Origin: Tridacna crocea | Taxonomy: Eukaryota; Mollusca; Bivalvia; Cardiida; Cardiidae | Direction of reading: 5' to 3' | Length of the DNA: 64,000 nucleotides | Assembly: GCA_943736015.1 (NCBI GenBank) | Contig: OX031057.1 | Span: 43,362,501-43,426,500 of the forward strand | Shown: positions 1 through 10,600 of the stretch, in pieces | How the letters are laid out: each line of letters opens with the position of its first letter | Position numbering within the stretch: position 1 is the stretch's first letter | Program-made: the position numbers and the translations under genes | Notes under the pieces: model-generated | What the model saw: only the letters and a program-made list of their open reading frames with translations | What the model was told of the DNA's origin: nothing | Database searches by the model: none

Positions 1-303
1 TTCTGAAACCAGAACAATACACAAACAAGTTTTGTATGTATTTGATAAGGGCAACAGGGCGGGTGTTCACAGATTCGAGGGCAGAAGGGCGGAGTGAAAA
101 AGGGGCAGGGCGGCGCGCCCTGCTATTCCGCTCTAGAATAAACACTAGTTTATTCATCCATCAAAATGAAAAGGGTGTTGCAAAAGAAGAAATTGATTCT
201 AGGGTGTAACTTTTCTTAGATTCATAGTTCTTTGTGAAAGTGGTCTTCTGTAAGAAACCAAAATATTTGCTGCCTCGGGTAACATGTTAATGCATTCTTA
301 CAG

Positions 304-392
304 ATTGAAGATATGTACAAGAAATGCCATGCTGCTATCAGGGCTGACCCAGAACAGAAACCCAGAGAACCCAAAGAGGTCAAGGTCAAAAG
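304..392 (+). CDS. RPL5: RPL5 (uL18) penultimate coding exon
   Basis: The exon lies between a cag acceptor and a gtaagat donor. It reads IEDMYKKCHAAIRADP and then a Lys/Pro-rich stretch, the C-terminal region of eukaryotic 60S ribosomal protein L5 (uL18), which binds 5S rRNA in the large subunit. The exon starts in phase 0 and ends with two bases of a codon, completed by the exon at 1682. All upstream exons lie outside the window, so bases 1-303 are intron. Recognition rests on the motif and on the matching C-terminal exon. Confidence 0.9.
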
Positions 393-568
393 GTAAGATG
401 CTCATCATGATTTTGTTGGCTATTTTGTCTTGTGCTTGGGTTATGTAGGAAAGCAGTCGATGGCTTGGGATAAATATTGTGCCAAGTGCAGATGAAAGGT
501 ACTATAAACAAGCATGGAAAGGAGCACTTGCCGCAATGATATAACTGAAAATGATGTTGAAAAATATC

Positions 569-720
569 TTAACCCTTTCCCAAACAATCCTTGGTATTTA
601 GATAGAAAATTCTTGAAAACTGTGGTAAAAATTTCAATTTTTGAGTTATGTTTATTTTATCATCTGCAAGTGCTTTCAGTTTGGAGCAGTCGAAAGTTTT
701 GTCATATGGTCAAGAGTTAA
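569..720 (+). mobile_element. TTAA-hairpin MITE, core deleted (RPL5 intron)
   Basis: Both TTAA ends are present (569-572, 717-720) with the family's outer parts (CCCTTTCCCAAACAATCC on the left, GTCAAGAG on the right). The central 67-bp palindrome has collapsed to a few bases around 619-637. This is typical of hairpin deletion. It lies in the last RPL5 intron. Confidence 0.75.
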
Positions 721-1279
721 ACACTAAAAAAACTGTAGTACATGTATGTTTTAACCAGTCCTTGCTGAATCATGTACTTACTCATGTCCAGGTGACAAAA
801 TTGTAGACGTTTATTATTTGAAAGCATTTCCAAACAGATAAAATAACAAATGATGTGTTTTTGTCTTGAAAATGGTAGGATATGGTGGGCAGCATTTTCA
901 CTATTGCCCATAATGTTTCTTCCATGTGGTCATTTAGCGCAGAATTCTTCCATGATAGAATTGAACCATTCCTGAAGATAAGAGATTTGATCTTCCAGCA
1001 GACAACATATTTTTTCCTTAAGTGGAAAGCATTTTCACACGAGAACAAATATTAAATCCAAATGATGGTCTTGGTTTTAGAAAGGTGGAAAAAGTGGGTC
1101 AATAGAGAATATAATAGTTTTCAACAGCTTTTTTTTCCAAAATGTTTTCAGGAGCCGTTCACCATATGATTTGGTAAAATTTGGGACTATTTTTGAAAGG
1201 TTAATTGTTAGTCTACATAGATATAACTCATGCTCTGAGAATTGGGGTTTTAATACACCTGCATCTACAGTGTTGACGT

Positions 1280-1600
1280 TGGTTAGCCTGTGCAGGTCAG
1301 GCAGGCTGAATTGTGTCAAAACTTGTTTCGGTCAATGTTCATGTCCAAGGACCATGCTACCTCTGAATTGAGCAGGTTGCCAGACATAGATTTTATGGAT
1401 CTATAATTTTGTGATTACTTGCTTGGTATAATTAGTCTGTATAGGTTGGCCTTTTGTGCTGTGTCAGTTTTTTTAATGTCAAGGGACCATTCTACCGCAG
1501 AATTCGGCAGGATTTTTTTGACAGAATGGTCTGTATTGATGTTTGATTATATGATAACTTGCTGGTTGGGTATAATGCATCACAGAGATACCCATTCTCC
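1280..1600 (+). repeat. Two tandem ~150-bp units of a dispersed repeat
   Basis: Two units (about 1280-1427 and 1428-1592) align along their length: TTAGYCTGT near the start, then GTCAAGGGACCAT or a variant, then GATTA...ACTTGCTKG...GGTATAA. Related pieces occur at 37340-37450, 57700-57850 and 59400-59590. The family begins with a GCCTG...CAGGC hairpin. No coding potential was seen. Confidence 0.55.
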
Positions 1601-1681
1601 CTCTTTCAGAGCATTGTTTATATTTCTGGCATTGTGGTTTATCACAGAAAACCATTAATGATTGCACCCCTCTTTTTGTAG

Positions 1682-1781
1682 ATGGAATAAAGCTAAACAG
1701 ACCAAGTCACAGCGTGAAGCCACAGTGAGAAAGGAGAAGTCTGCGTTCATGAAGAAGTTGAAAAGTGACAATGCTGAATAG
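1682..1781 (+). CDS. RPL5: RPL5 (uL18) last coding exon with stop
   Basis: After a tttttgtag acceptor the first base completes an Arg codon with the AG carried from 392. The frame then reads WNKAKQTKSQREATVRKEKS and ends in KSDNAE followed by TAG. Eukaryotic RPL5 ends in a similar basic helix (WNR...QKK...KASF...), so this is the true C-terminus. The two exons are separated by a 1.29-kb intron that holds a core-deleted TTAA MITE (569-720) and a two-unit repeat (about 1280-1600). Confidence 0.9.
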
Positions 1782-1821
1782 TGTGTGATCTGAACTGATT
1801 ATTTAATGTTATCAGTGGTCA

Positions 1822-1827
1822 ATTAAA
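1822..1827 (+). promoter_or_regulatory. Probable RPL5 polyadenylation signal (ATTAAA)
   Basis: An ATTAAA hexamer lies 41 bases after the RPL5 stop codon, followed within about 30 bases by TG/T-rich sequence. This fits the short 3' UTR usual for ribosomal protein genes. It is inferred from position alone. Confidence 0.5.
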
Positions 1828-3076
1828 GCACACTTCTGAAGAGAACTTGGAATTTGTTTATGTTAATTTTGCCCCTAACTCCATTTCTTCCTTTTATCTG
1901 GAAGAACTTCATCACATCCGTTTAGAAGGAAAGTTCTTTACATGCCAGACAATTTTAATGGTCAATATCGGTCATAAATGCCAATAGTTGAAAATTGAAG
2001 ACCTCTGTTGTACCTAAGCTTGTCTTGACAATTTCAACTGTCTGTGCCTAGCAGACATTTTGGGTCAAGATCAGTCAATATGTTTGGAACAGGTTCATCT
2101 TTATCTATTCTGCTAATGGAAATATGGCAGTGGTCTTTGCCTTCCTTTAAAGGGACCTTTTACACTTTTTCTGCAGTTTTAACTGTTTTTCTCAAGTCAT
2201 GGAGCTCAGTCAGTAACATACAGGGGTTGAAACATGGTGCGGAGGCAACATAGAAGGTAGGTTTGTAATCCAGCCCTCTAGTGTTTGATAGCCTGCCTCT
2301 GAGCTTGTTAGCTCAACCGGTGGCAAACTGATGCAGAGATAATGATAACAGTCATAGCCTCTCTTACACTGATAGTTCAATAGTTACCGGAAAAGCAGCC
2401 GGTGACTTGAGAAGAACATTGTTCAGAGTGCTGATAGAAAGAAACTCTAGGAAATACATGAATAGGTGCAGTGGCTACACCAAGTGATAGAAGGCATAAA
2501 CATGGTACAATTGATCAATCTACTTTCTGAGGATCAATAACAGTAATTGCTAAAGGACTGACTGCTCTCATCAATTAACAATATGATGAAAATTGGTATG
2601 TGGTAAAGTAGCCCGTGGCTAAGAGAGGCAGTAGATTTTCAAGTAAAAAGCCATGGATAGGTGTAATGGATATTGGTAGCGATTATGGTTGTGAGGTAGA
2701 CTGTCGGCCTCATATGATGTTCATTGATATAACAGAGCCAGAACACCACACATGCTTTCAGGAGTTTCTTTTGCCAGTACTTTACATAATATATTTTCCA
2801 AGTCTCTGGCTTGATGAAATTTGTGTCTGAAAGAGTATAACACATGGGGAAAGGCACACATGCTGGTTACCAGCAATAATTTCAAAATTTACCCGCAATG
2901 TTTGTAAATTTTTTTTCCTTCAGACTTGGAGGTGTCAAAACTCCGAATTGTGAAATAAAATGTTCCATGAATGCAAAGACATACTGGCTGTCGTCATGTG
3001 GCAATAGAATGGTAAATACACAACAAACTATCCAAGTGACCTCATCTGTACTTCTTACACAAGTATAAGTAACTAT
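1828..3076. other. RPL5 3' flank, no recognised gene
   Basis: AT-rich sequence between the RPL5 polyadenylation region and the first full MITE. Only short chance ORFs occur. A stretch near 2300-2330 faintly resembles a tRNA A-box (TTAGCTCAACCGGTGG), possibly an old SINE head, but no B-box was found. Confidence 0.4.
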
Positions 3077-3302
3077 TTAACCCATTACCACATGATCCCT
3101 ACTTTTGACGACCCTGTGAAAGAAGCCTGTAGAAGACATTGTGGGAAAAGGAGAAAATGCTGGTAACCAACATTTTCTCCTTTTCCCACAATGTTTTCTA
3201 CCCTTCACAAAAATTTCAAATTCTCAGTCACTTTTATTTTGTTGTCTGCAAATGCTTTCTATTTAGACAAACCTAAAAATTTGTCGTATGGTAATGAGTT
3301 AT
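3077..3302 (+). mobile_element. TTAA-hairpin MITE, full length
   Basis: Left end TTAACCCATTACCACATG; right end GGTAATGAGTTAT, with the last TTAA base mutated. The core at about 3133-3198 is a near-perfect palindrome centred on GGTAACC. Orientation is called + when the ...ACGACCC... side is on the left. Confidence 0.9.
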
Positions 3303-3624
3303 TATACAAAGTCACTTCACTATTTTTGCTTTGAAAGTACAGTTCACAACTACAGTCGACTTTGCTGCGGGTACATTTCAAGATCAAAATGCAGTAAACA
3401 TGGACTGATCTTTTATTTATACTATCTGCTTTGCTGAAATCTTCCAAATTAAGCAACCTTGACATTGCAATTACTCAATTCTTTCTTCTAGACTGAAAAT
3501 ACCCATTTGGTTTACATTGTGCTCAAACGCTTAACTCTGTGACTGGACAACATATTTGACCCGACCAAATTGAAAGCATAAATTTTGGAGATGACAAATG
3601 TAGCACATAGGGTTGGATTTGATT

Positions 3625-3752
3625 TGATCTGAAATAGAGAAGAAAACATTGTGGGAAAAGAAGAAAATGCTGGTTACGAGCATTTTTCTTCTTTTCTCAC
3701 AGAGTTTCCAAAAGCCTTTGAAGTTGTGAAAGTTTGGGATTGTGTGGGAAAG
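3625..3752 (-). mobile_element. TTAA-hairpin MITE, partial
   Basis: Palindromic core (AAAAGAAGAAAATGCTGG and its complement) followed by the right flank GGGATTGTGTGGGAAAG. The left flank is missing. The arms both carry AAGAAG/CTTCTT, a symmetric variant of the usual AAGGAG/CTCCTT. Confidence 0.65.
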
Positions 3753-3801
3753 ACCTAACGAAACAAAATTTTGAAAGAATTAACCGAAGACAAAAAGCTG
3801 C

Positions 3802-4674
3802 TTAACTCTTTCCCACACCATCCCTAGTTTTAACAATCCTGAGGAACAAGCCTTTTTAAACTAGAGGCGCTTGAGCGCCTGTATTGCTCCACAGGCCTGA
3901 TTTTTCTGTAATGGTGAAGAGAAGTTTTTAACAATTACCATTCATTCCTGCATTTTAGGTCACTAAAGAAAAAAAGCTATGAAAAGAAGAAAATAATAGT
4001 AACCTGCATTTTCTTAGTTTTACACAATAATTTCTACCCTTTTTGATACAAGTTTTACTAATTTGAAGAAATCAAAACGAATAGTTTGAGAGAAGAAATT
4101 TCTCAAAGATTTTAGTTTATACCATAAAAGGAAAATGAGTCTCCCATAAAAGCCATGTTTTTTGACAGATCTTTTTTTTTAAGGAATTCTGTAGACCTCT
4201 ATCTAAGGAACATACCTGCAAAAAAATAATGCTATCCAATTAGCGGTTTGGGAGGAGAAGATTTTTAAAGGTTTTTTACTTTGGTTGCCATGGCAACCAG
4301 AATTATTCATTGAACACAATTATTTGAAGGAATTTGAAAGAGGACCACCTAAGGAACATTCCTGTGAAATTTGGTAAAAATCCAGTCAATAGTTTCTGAG
4401 GAGAATTTTTTTAAAGAGAAAGCTTACGGACGCAAGCAAGCACAAACAGACGGACACACTTCGGACACAACACCATGACAATAGCTCGCTGGCCTTCGGC
4501 CAGTGGAGCTAAAAACATTGTGGGACAAGAAGAAAATACCTGCGTTTTCTTCTTTTCCTATGTTTTCTACCCTATAATAGGCAGAAATTATCATTTCAGC
4601 TACACTGAATATGTTATCTGCTGATGCTTTGAATTTGGTCTTGTCCAGAATTGTGTTGTTTGGTAAAGAGTTAA
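3802..4674 (+). mobile_element. TTAA-hairpin MITE split by another element
   Basis: The left part (3802-3858) starts TTAACTCTTTCCCACACC. The rest (about 4513-4674) resumes at AAACATTGTGGGACAAG and ends GGTAAAGAGTTAA. Between them sits the 0.65-kb element at about 3860-4512, which inserted at the T-rich step just outside the palindrome. Confidence 0.8.
3860..4512 (-). mobile_element. Hairpin-ended tandem-type element (CTCCACTGG family)
   Basis: Read on the - strand it starts TAGCTCCACTGGCCGAAGG, has a CGGACA-rich stretch, contains GGTTGCCATGGCAACC-like text, and ends in the hairpin GGCGCTCAAGCGCC followed by TCTAGTTT. It has the same start as the element at 45876-47541. A hairpin followed by CTAG-T resembles a Helitron 3' end, but no 5' TC start or coding part was seen. 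Confidence 0.6.
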
Positions 4675-4895
4675 CTCGTTATCAAACAACAAAATTTTAG
4701 GTTTGTCCAAATCGAAAGCATTTGCAGACAACAAAAGTGACTGAAAAATTGAAATTTGTTTTGTGAAGGGTAGAAAACATTTTGGAAAAAAGGAGAAAAT
4801 GCTGGTTACCAGCATTTTCTCCTTTTCCCACGATGTTTTCTAAAGGCTTCTTTCACAGGGTCGTCAAAAGTAGGGATTTTGTGGTAATGGGTTAA
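4671..4895 (-). mobile_element. TTAA-hairpin MITE, full length
   Basis: It shares its left TTAA with the copy before it, so the two abut tail to tail. Right end GTGGTAATGGGTTAA. Core about 4784-4850, centred on GGTTACC as expected for this orientation. Confidence 0.9.
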
Positions 4896-5059
4896 ATGGT
4901 GATTTCTTGTTGAAGGAGAGGAAACGTAGGAAAATAGGAGGTAACGATGGTTGTTGCACTATTTTCAATAGCCTTCTTTCTGGGTCCAACTTAAGAAAGA
5001 AAAATCGATTGTTTGACACAAGGTCGAGTATACTCCAAGCAAGTATTACTGATCTACGT

Positions 5060-5250
5060 CTTTTATTCTAGCTCATAGGGGGTACTGCATGGCTTACTGA
5101 TATATTGTGGGACTTGAAACCTGGAGAACTAAGTTTGAGCCTCACTGAGAGAATTGGCTTTTTGGTGAGAGTGCCCTTGAGCAGGACACTTCAGAGCCCT
5201 ATCCTAGTAATGGTGAAATCAAGGCCATACATAGTGATGTGGCTGTCACT
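5060..5250 (+). repeat. tRNA-derived SINE-like element
   Basis: It contains an A-box-like TCTAGCTCATAGGGGGTA and, about 50 bases on, a B-box-like AGTTTGAGCCTC. These are followed by CCTTGAGCAGGACACTTCAGAG, here given in two parts: CCTTGAGCAG and GACACTTCAGAG. This resembles the conserved central region of tRNA-derived SINEs in molluscs and other animals (from family knowledge). Ends not defined. Confidence 0.5.
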
Positions 5251-5724
5251 GCAACAATCATGACTAAAATAGTACATGTATTTTAAAAGTTAAAAATTGT
5301 TTAATCAGTTTTGAGCCACCTTGAACACATGAATGGAGAAAGAGGTAAATGCCTGTAACAATTACTGGCTATTTTTCACACTGTATTTCAACACCATTAC
5401 ACAATATGTTCTTTTTCTTCAAAGTCTAGTCTTTTGTATGATTGATACCTATTTGCTGAATCAAACAGCCTGTATGGAAAAAGGTAAGAATCATGGTTTG
5501 CAAAGAAAGAAAACAATATTGATTTATATATACCTTTTATCATACAAAACAGTGTTTTAACAAACCTCATAATATGCTTTTTTAGAAACATTTCCGGTAA
5601 CTAGCACTTTCTTTTTTTCCTAGTGTTTTCTACCTGTTAAAAGACTCATACCATAATTCTCTCTAACTTTGATATGTTGTCTGTAAATACGAGAAACATA
5701 TCCTCTTCTGACACTGATACTGAG

Positions 5725-6180
5725 AAATAGTGGATATTTGGTTTTTTTTTTTATGAAAGATCGAAATTTATTCCATCATGTGGACACCATCGATACTATT
5801 TTCACGAGTGGCACAGCCACGAGTGAAAATGTTACCGATGGTGTTCACGAGATGAAATAAATTACAATCTTTCACCAAAAAAAAAAAACAAATATTCTAT
5901 TTATTTCATGCTTTTAACCCTTTCTGGGAGGAGCTTTGTCAAAATTCAGTACAATTCTTTTCCCTTATTCCCCGCGGCGTACCCCTCCCGCATAGCAACA
6001 TTACGTCAAGCGCGAGAAATGTAAGGTATATGACATCATATTTCCCATCTGGTTGTTAGGCACGCGCAATTTACCTAGGCAACAAGAACGTGAAAATTGG
6101 TATTTTCACTGGTGGTACCAGTGTAAGATCGAAAAATATTTTCACTGCTATTTCTGGATATCCTACCGGAAAGCATGAAA
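5725..6180. mobile_element. Fold-back element with a ~120-bp hairpin
   Basis: Bases about 5756-5876 form an imperfect hairpin: GAAAGATCGAAATTTATT...ACTCGTGGCTGT read from either end, with arms of about 55 bases. Outside it AGAAATAG (5725) and CTATTTCT (about 6150) are inverted. No ORF. The family is not recognised. Confidence 0.5.
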
Positions 6181-6225
6181 TAAAGATTTTTACTTCACTA
6201 GCCTGACAAAACAAGCGGACAACAT

Positions 6226-6272
6226 AGATCAAAGATCAGACTGCACGTTCTGTGCAGTTTGATCTTGGATCT
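6226..6272. repeat. Dispersed 45-bp hairpin (GATCAGACTGCACA type)
   Basis: Inverted repeat ATCAAAGATCAGACTGCAC...GTGCAGTTTGATCTTGGAT. Similar sequences recur at about 20350, 20550, 22530, 23046, 54222, 59109, 60196 and 62270, so it is a repeat family, not a chance palindrome. Confidence 0.55.
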
Positions 6273-6409
6273 AATCAATTTGCTAAAGTCACGTTTTTCG
6301 CCTAAAGGGTGAAATATTTTATCTCTATCACCAATACATGTAACATTGCTTTCTGACTCTTCATTGTTTTCATGCACATGTATATCTTTTTTCACAGACT
6401 CTTATTCTG

Positions 6410-6645
6410 TTAACCATTTTCCATTCCCAACTTATAACAACCCTGAGGAAAGAGCCCTTTGAAAACATTGTGGGAAAAGGAGAAAATGCTGGTAACCAGC
6501 ATTTTCTCCTTTTCCCACAATGTTTTCTAACCTTTCAAAATAATAATCCTGATTTGTGCAATACTGAATTTTTTTTTTGTCTGCAAATGCTTCAATTTGG
6601 AAATTTGGACAAGTCTAATTTTTTTTATATTTAGTGACCAGTTAA
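6410..6645 (+). mobile_element. TTAA-hairpin MITE in MRPS2 3' UTR, perfect core
   Basis: TTAA ends at 6410 and 6642. The core 6461-6527 is a perfect palindrome of 67 bases: two 33-base arms around one central A. The element ends 8 bases beyond the MRPS2 stop codon, so the hairpin is probably part of the MRPS2 3' UTR. Confidence 0.92.
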
Positions 6646-6652
6646 ATGGCCC

Positions 6653-7617
6653 TTAATTTTTCGTTTTTTCATCTTTTGTTGATTCTTTTTTTGTTATGTC
6701 ATCCTCTTTTTCAACAGTATCTGACAACCATTGCTCCACAAAAATGTTTCTGTTTTCGTCTCTGATTTCACCTTTGGCAGAATCTACGTCTCCATCTACG
6801 TCTAATCCAGTATTATTCAATGTCTCTGGCTCGGTCAAAATGTTTTCCTCTTGCTTAGCATTTTCATCTTTTACTTCTACCTTTCCATCTTCTTTGTCAT
6901 CTACATTTAATGACACTTTTGTTTCGGAAGAATTATCTACTGCTTCTGATACTTCAAAATCCTCTTCTACCAACCCATCTTCAAATCGTTTCTTTTTACC
7001 AAGAATAATTGCTTTTTCAAACAATTGCAGATAATACATAAGGGAATCTACTGTGTCATCATTTCCTGGTATGGGATATGATATTAACCTTGGGTCGCAA
7101 TTTGTGTCCACAACACCAACAGTTGGAATCAGTAGTTTTGAACATTCTGTAATACCTGGATGCATTTCAAACACATTGTCAAGTGTATTAAGGAAAATGC
7201 AAAGATCTGGTAATCTTGGAGCAGTTTTAAACATTTTAGAACAATTGGTAAACAATCCTTCGTGCCAATGTCTGCAGTGTGCATACTCCTTCACTCTTAC
7301 TGCAGTCTTCTCTACCTCCGGCATGATGATACGATTCTTACTTACGATTAAGATTATTCCATCTCTGTAAGCCGTGTGAGACACAAAATTCAAGGCATCT
7401 TGGAAGAGAGAAAGAGTTTTATCTAAATCTATAATGTCCACATCAAATCTCGTCCCAAAGATATAGGGGGCCATAAAAGGATCTCTGCACCCCTTGTGAT
7501 GTCCAAAATGAACCCGTTTTTTGAATAAACTTTCTACGTTCACCAATTTATGTACATTGAAATAATCAGGATGCTTCAGAACTTGCTTTGCTTTGTCTAT
7601 TTCCATCTGAGAGTCGC
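6653..7617 (-). CDS. MRPS2: MRPS2 exon 3 (uS2 domain and C-terminal tail)
   Basis: Acceptor tttatttcag just above 7617. The exon starts by completing a Gly codon, reads DSQMEIDKAKQVL and continues to the TAA stop at 6655-6653. It carries the uS2 domain and the acidic tail (SLNVDDKEDGKVEVKDE). The ATG at 7606 is internal, not the start. Confidence 0.93.
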
Positions 7618-10600
7618 CTGAAATAAAAGATTATTAGAAGTTGGTAACTATAATTTATAAAGGAGGTACTTCATTTACCACACAATCCCTCGCTTAACCC
7701 TTTACCACACAATGACGACCCTTAGAAAGAGGCCTTTTGAAAACATTGTGGGAAAAGGAGAAAATGCTGGTAACCAGCATTTTCTCCTTTTCCCACGAAG
7801 TTTTCGACCCTATCAAAGAAAAATTGCGTCATTTGAGCCACTATGAAATTGTCTACAAATGCTTTCAATTTGGATCCGATAGGCCTAAAATTTTACCATG
7901 TGGTAAAGGGTTAAGATTCTGATGGAGAAGGCTTTTGAAAGCAGAGTGTAAAAAGATGAAAATGCTGGTAACCAGTATTTTCTACTTTTTCCACAATTTT
8001 TTGCAACTCTATCAGTGTAATTTGAGCCATGTTTGATGTTTTGTTTGCTAGCGCTTTCAATGTAGACAAGTCAAGAGTTTCTTTTTGTGGTAAAGGGTTA
8101 ACAGTATTTGCATGATCAAAACTCTATCCTTCTCCTAGGTTATTACAGTCACTCAGACAGTAACAATTCTTTAATCAATCTGATACAAATGAGCTTAAAC
8201 TCTCTGATAGGATACAAAATATTATGTGAAATGGACAAAAAGTCGTTTACGAGCATTTTCTCCATGAAATCATGATGTTTTCTAAGCCCTCTTTTCCAGA
8301 CTGATGAAAACAGAGGATTGTTCAGTACAGGGTTAGTTATTACTGTTCCGCATTTTTGACAAAGTATACAAAAGAAAAAAAATGACTGGAAAGCTTCCAT
8401 TTGCAAAACATTCCCATGCTTACACAACCTTGAAGAAAATGGCTCCTAAAAACATTCTGAAAAGGGGATGGTGACTGGAACCAGTGATTCTCCTATCATC
8501 ATACTAATTTTAATCCTTTCCAAAACAATTTTATTCACTGGGGCCGCATTTATCATCCGGGAAAGCTATCAATATTGACAAAACCAATTTTGTTTTCCCA
8601 TAAGGAATTAAACCCTTACAACAGCCCCAAATCTTAAACAACCCTAAAAACAGCTTCAGAAAACAATGCGGAAAAAGAAGAAAATGATGGTAACTAGCAT
8701 TTTCTCCTTTTCCCACAATATTTTCTTCCCTTTCATAGCCAAAAAGCATAATTAAAGCTTCATTCTGAATTATTATCTAAATTGCTTTCAATTTGGTCAA
8801 GTCTAGAATGTTGTAGTAAAGTAAAGAATTAACTAAGAGGTGTTGCGTATCAGAGTTTAACAACATGTGGAAAAGGCTGGCTAGAAGCATTTTCTTCCTT
8901 TACAACATTTCAAAAACCTTCTTCTTTAACTCTGTAGCAAACAACAAAATTTTAGACTTGTCCATATTAAAAACATTTGCAGATGAGACTCAAACATTGT
9001 TCACTTAGCTTTAGAAGAGTAGAAAACATCCTTTTCCCACAATGTTTTCTGAAGCCTCCTTTTTCTGGGTCATATAAACCAGGAATTGTTTAGTAAATGC
9101 TTAAACTTTTACAATTCAAGTTTTAATTACCTTGAGGAAGATACTTTTTGGAAAAATTGTGGGAATAGGAAAAAGTACACCTTTTCAAACAATGTTTCCA
9201 TCCTATCTAATTTCTAAAACAAATTTTCACAATTTGAGCCCCATTCATTTTGTCATTATAATATCAGAGCTTGTCACAATAGTTTTTAAAGCCAGTTTTC
9301 AAGGGTAACTATGTAAGGGTCCAAAAATTGTAATATGTACTTTGAATACTATTTTGCTATTTTACCTTGAACAGATTCTTTCTGTTTAGCGGTTTCTTCA
9401 GACAAAAGCTGCATAACATGATCTGCTTGTACACATAACTCCCTTTTAAAAATACTTGATGTACTTTTAGAAACTGCAAAAGAATAGATACATTTAGCAG
9501 TCATTTTGTATAGTCATGATTACAAAACTTGAATCGCACAAGACATTTAACTCATTACCAAACGATTTTAGGCTTATCCAAATCAAAAGCATTTGTAAAT
9601 GACAAAATAAAAGTGACTGAAAATTGTAATCTGTTTTGTGAAGGATAGAAAACATTGTGGGAAAAAAGGAGAAAATGCTGGTTACCAGCATTTTCTCCTT
9701 TTCCCACATAATTTTCGAAAGACTTCTATCTCAGGGTCGTAAAAACCAGGGATTGTTAGCGAAAGGGTTTTGCCAAGCTCTTGCTGTGAAGGGAACTAAA
9801 TACATCTTCATGATGCAATATCCCAAGCAAATAATCACAGAATCATGAATCAATAAAATCCATTTCGTCCAACAAGAGACTTGATGTCAAGGTAGGAAAG
9901 GCCTTCAACATTTTGAAAATTTACAAAAAGCTGGCAGAAAGGAGCCAAAACTTCTTGCAGATGCACTGAGCCTCCTTTTCACAGAACATGGCTAATTTAC
10001 TTAAGCCTTATAAACAGAAGTGTTTAGGATTTCCTGACCCCTCCTTGAAAATGCCTCTGACTCTAAACTTTTCACGCTACAATTGAAAAATAAGACTGTT
10101 GGGAGTGATTTCATTATCCAGGTTCTCAAAAAAATTAATCATGACCAGGACTACTCTACCTATACTGTATGCCAGACTAAAACACTAAACATGGATATTT
10201 TTGTTAGTCATTACAATAACTTGTGTAAACAGACTTGAACAGTTAACTCGTTACAAACGACAATATTTTAGGCTTGTCCAAATCGAAAAAATTTGCAGAC
10301 GACAAAATAAAAGTGAAAATTTGAAATTTATTCTGTGAAGGACAGAAAACATTGTAGGAAAAGGACAAAATGCTGCAACAATGTGGGAAAATGAGAAAAT
10401 GCTGGTTACCAGCATTTTCTCCTTTTCCCACCATGTTTTCTAAAGGCTTCTTTCTTAGGGTCATCAAAAGTAGCGATTGTGTGGTAATGGGTTAACTGAT
10501 TTGCGTTTTCTTGTAAAAAGTTCTGAAAAAGAGATTATGCAGTTCGATATCTGTCATACCTCTGCCTGGCCTCGTGTCAGGCACCTGATTACATCCATCA

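Noticed and set aside
6696-7370. Two + strand ORFs of 105-112 residues
   Set aside because: They are antisense shadows of the MRPS2 exon 3, with serine/threonine runs arising from its acidic coding sequence.
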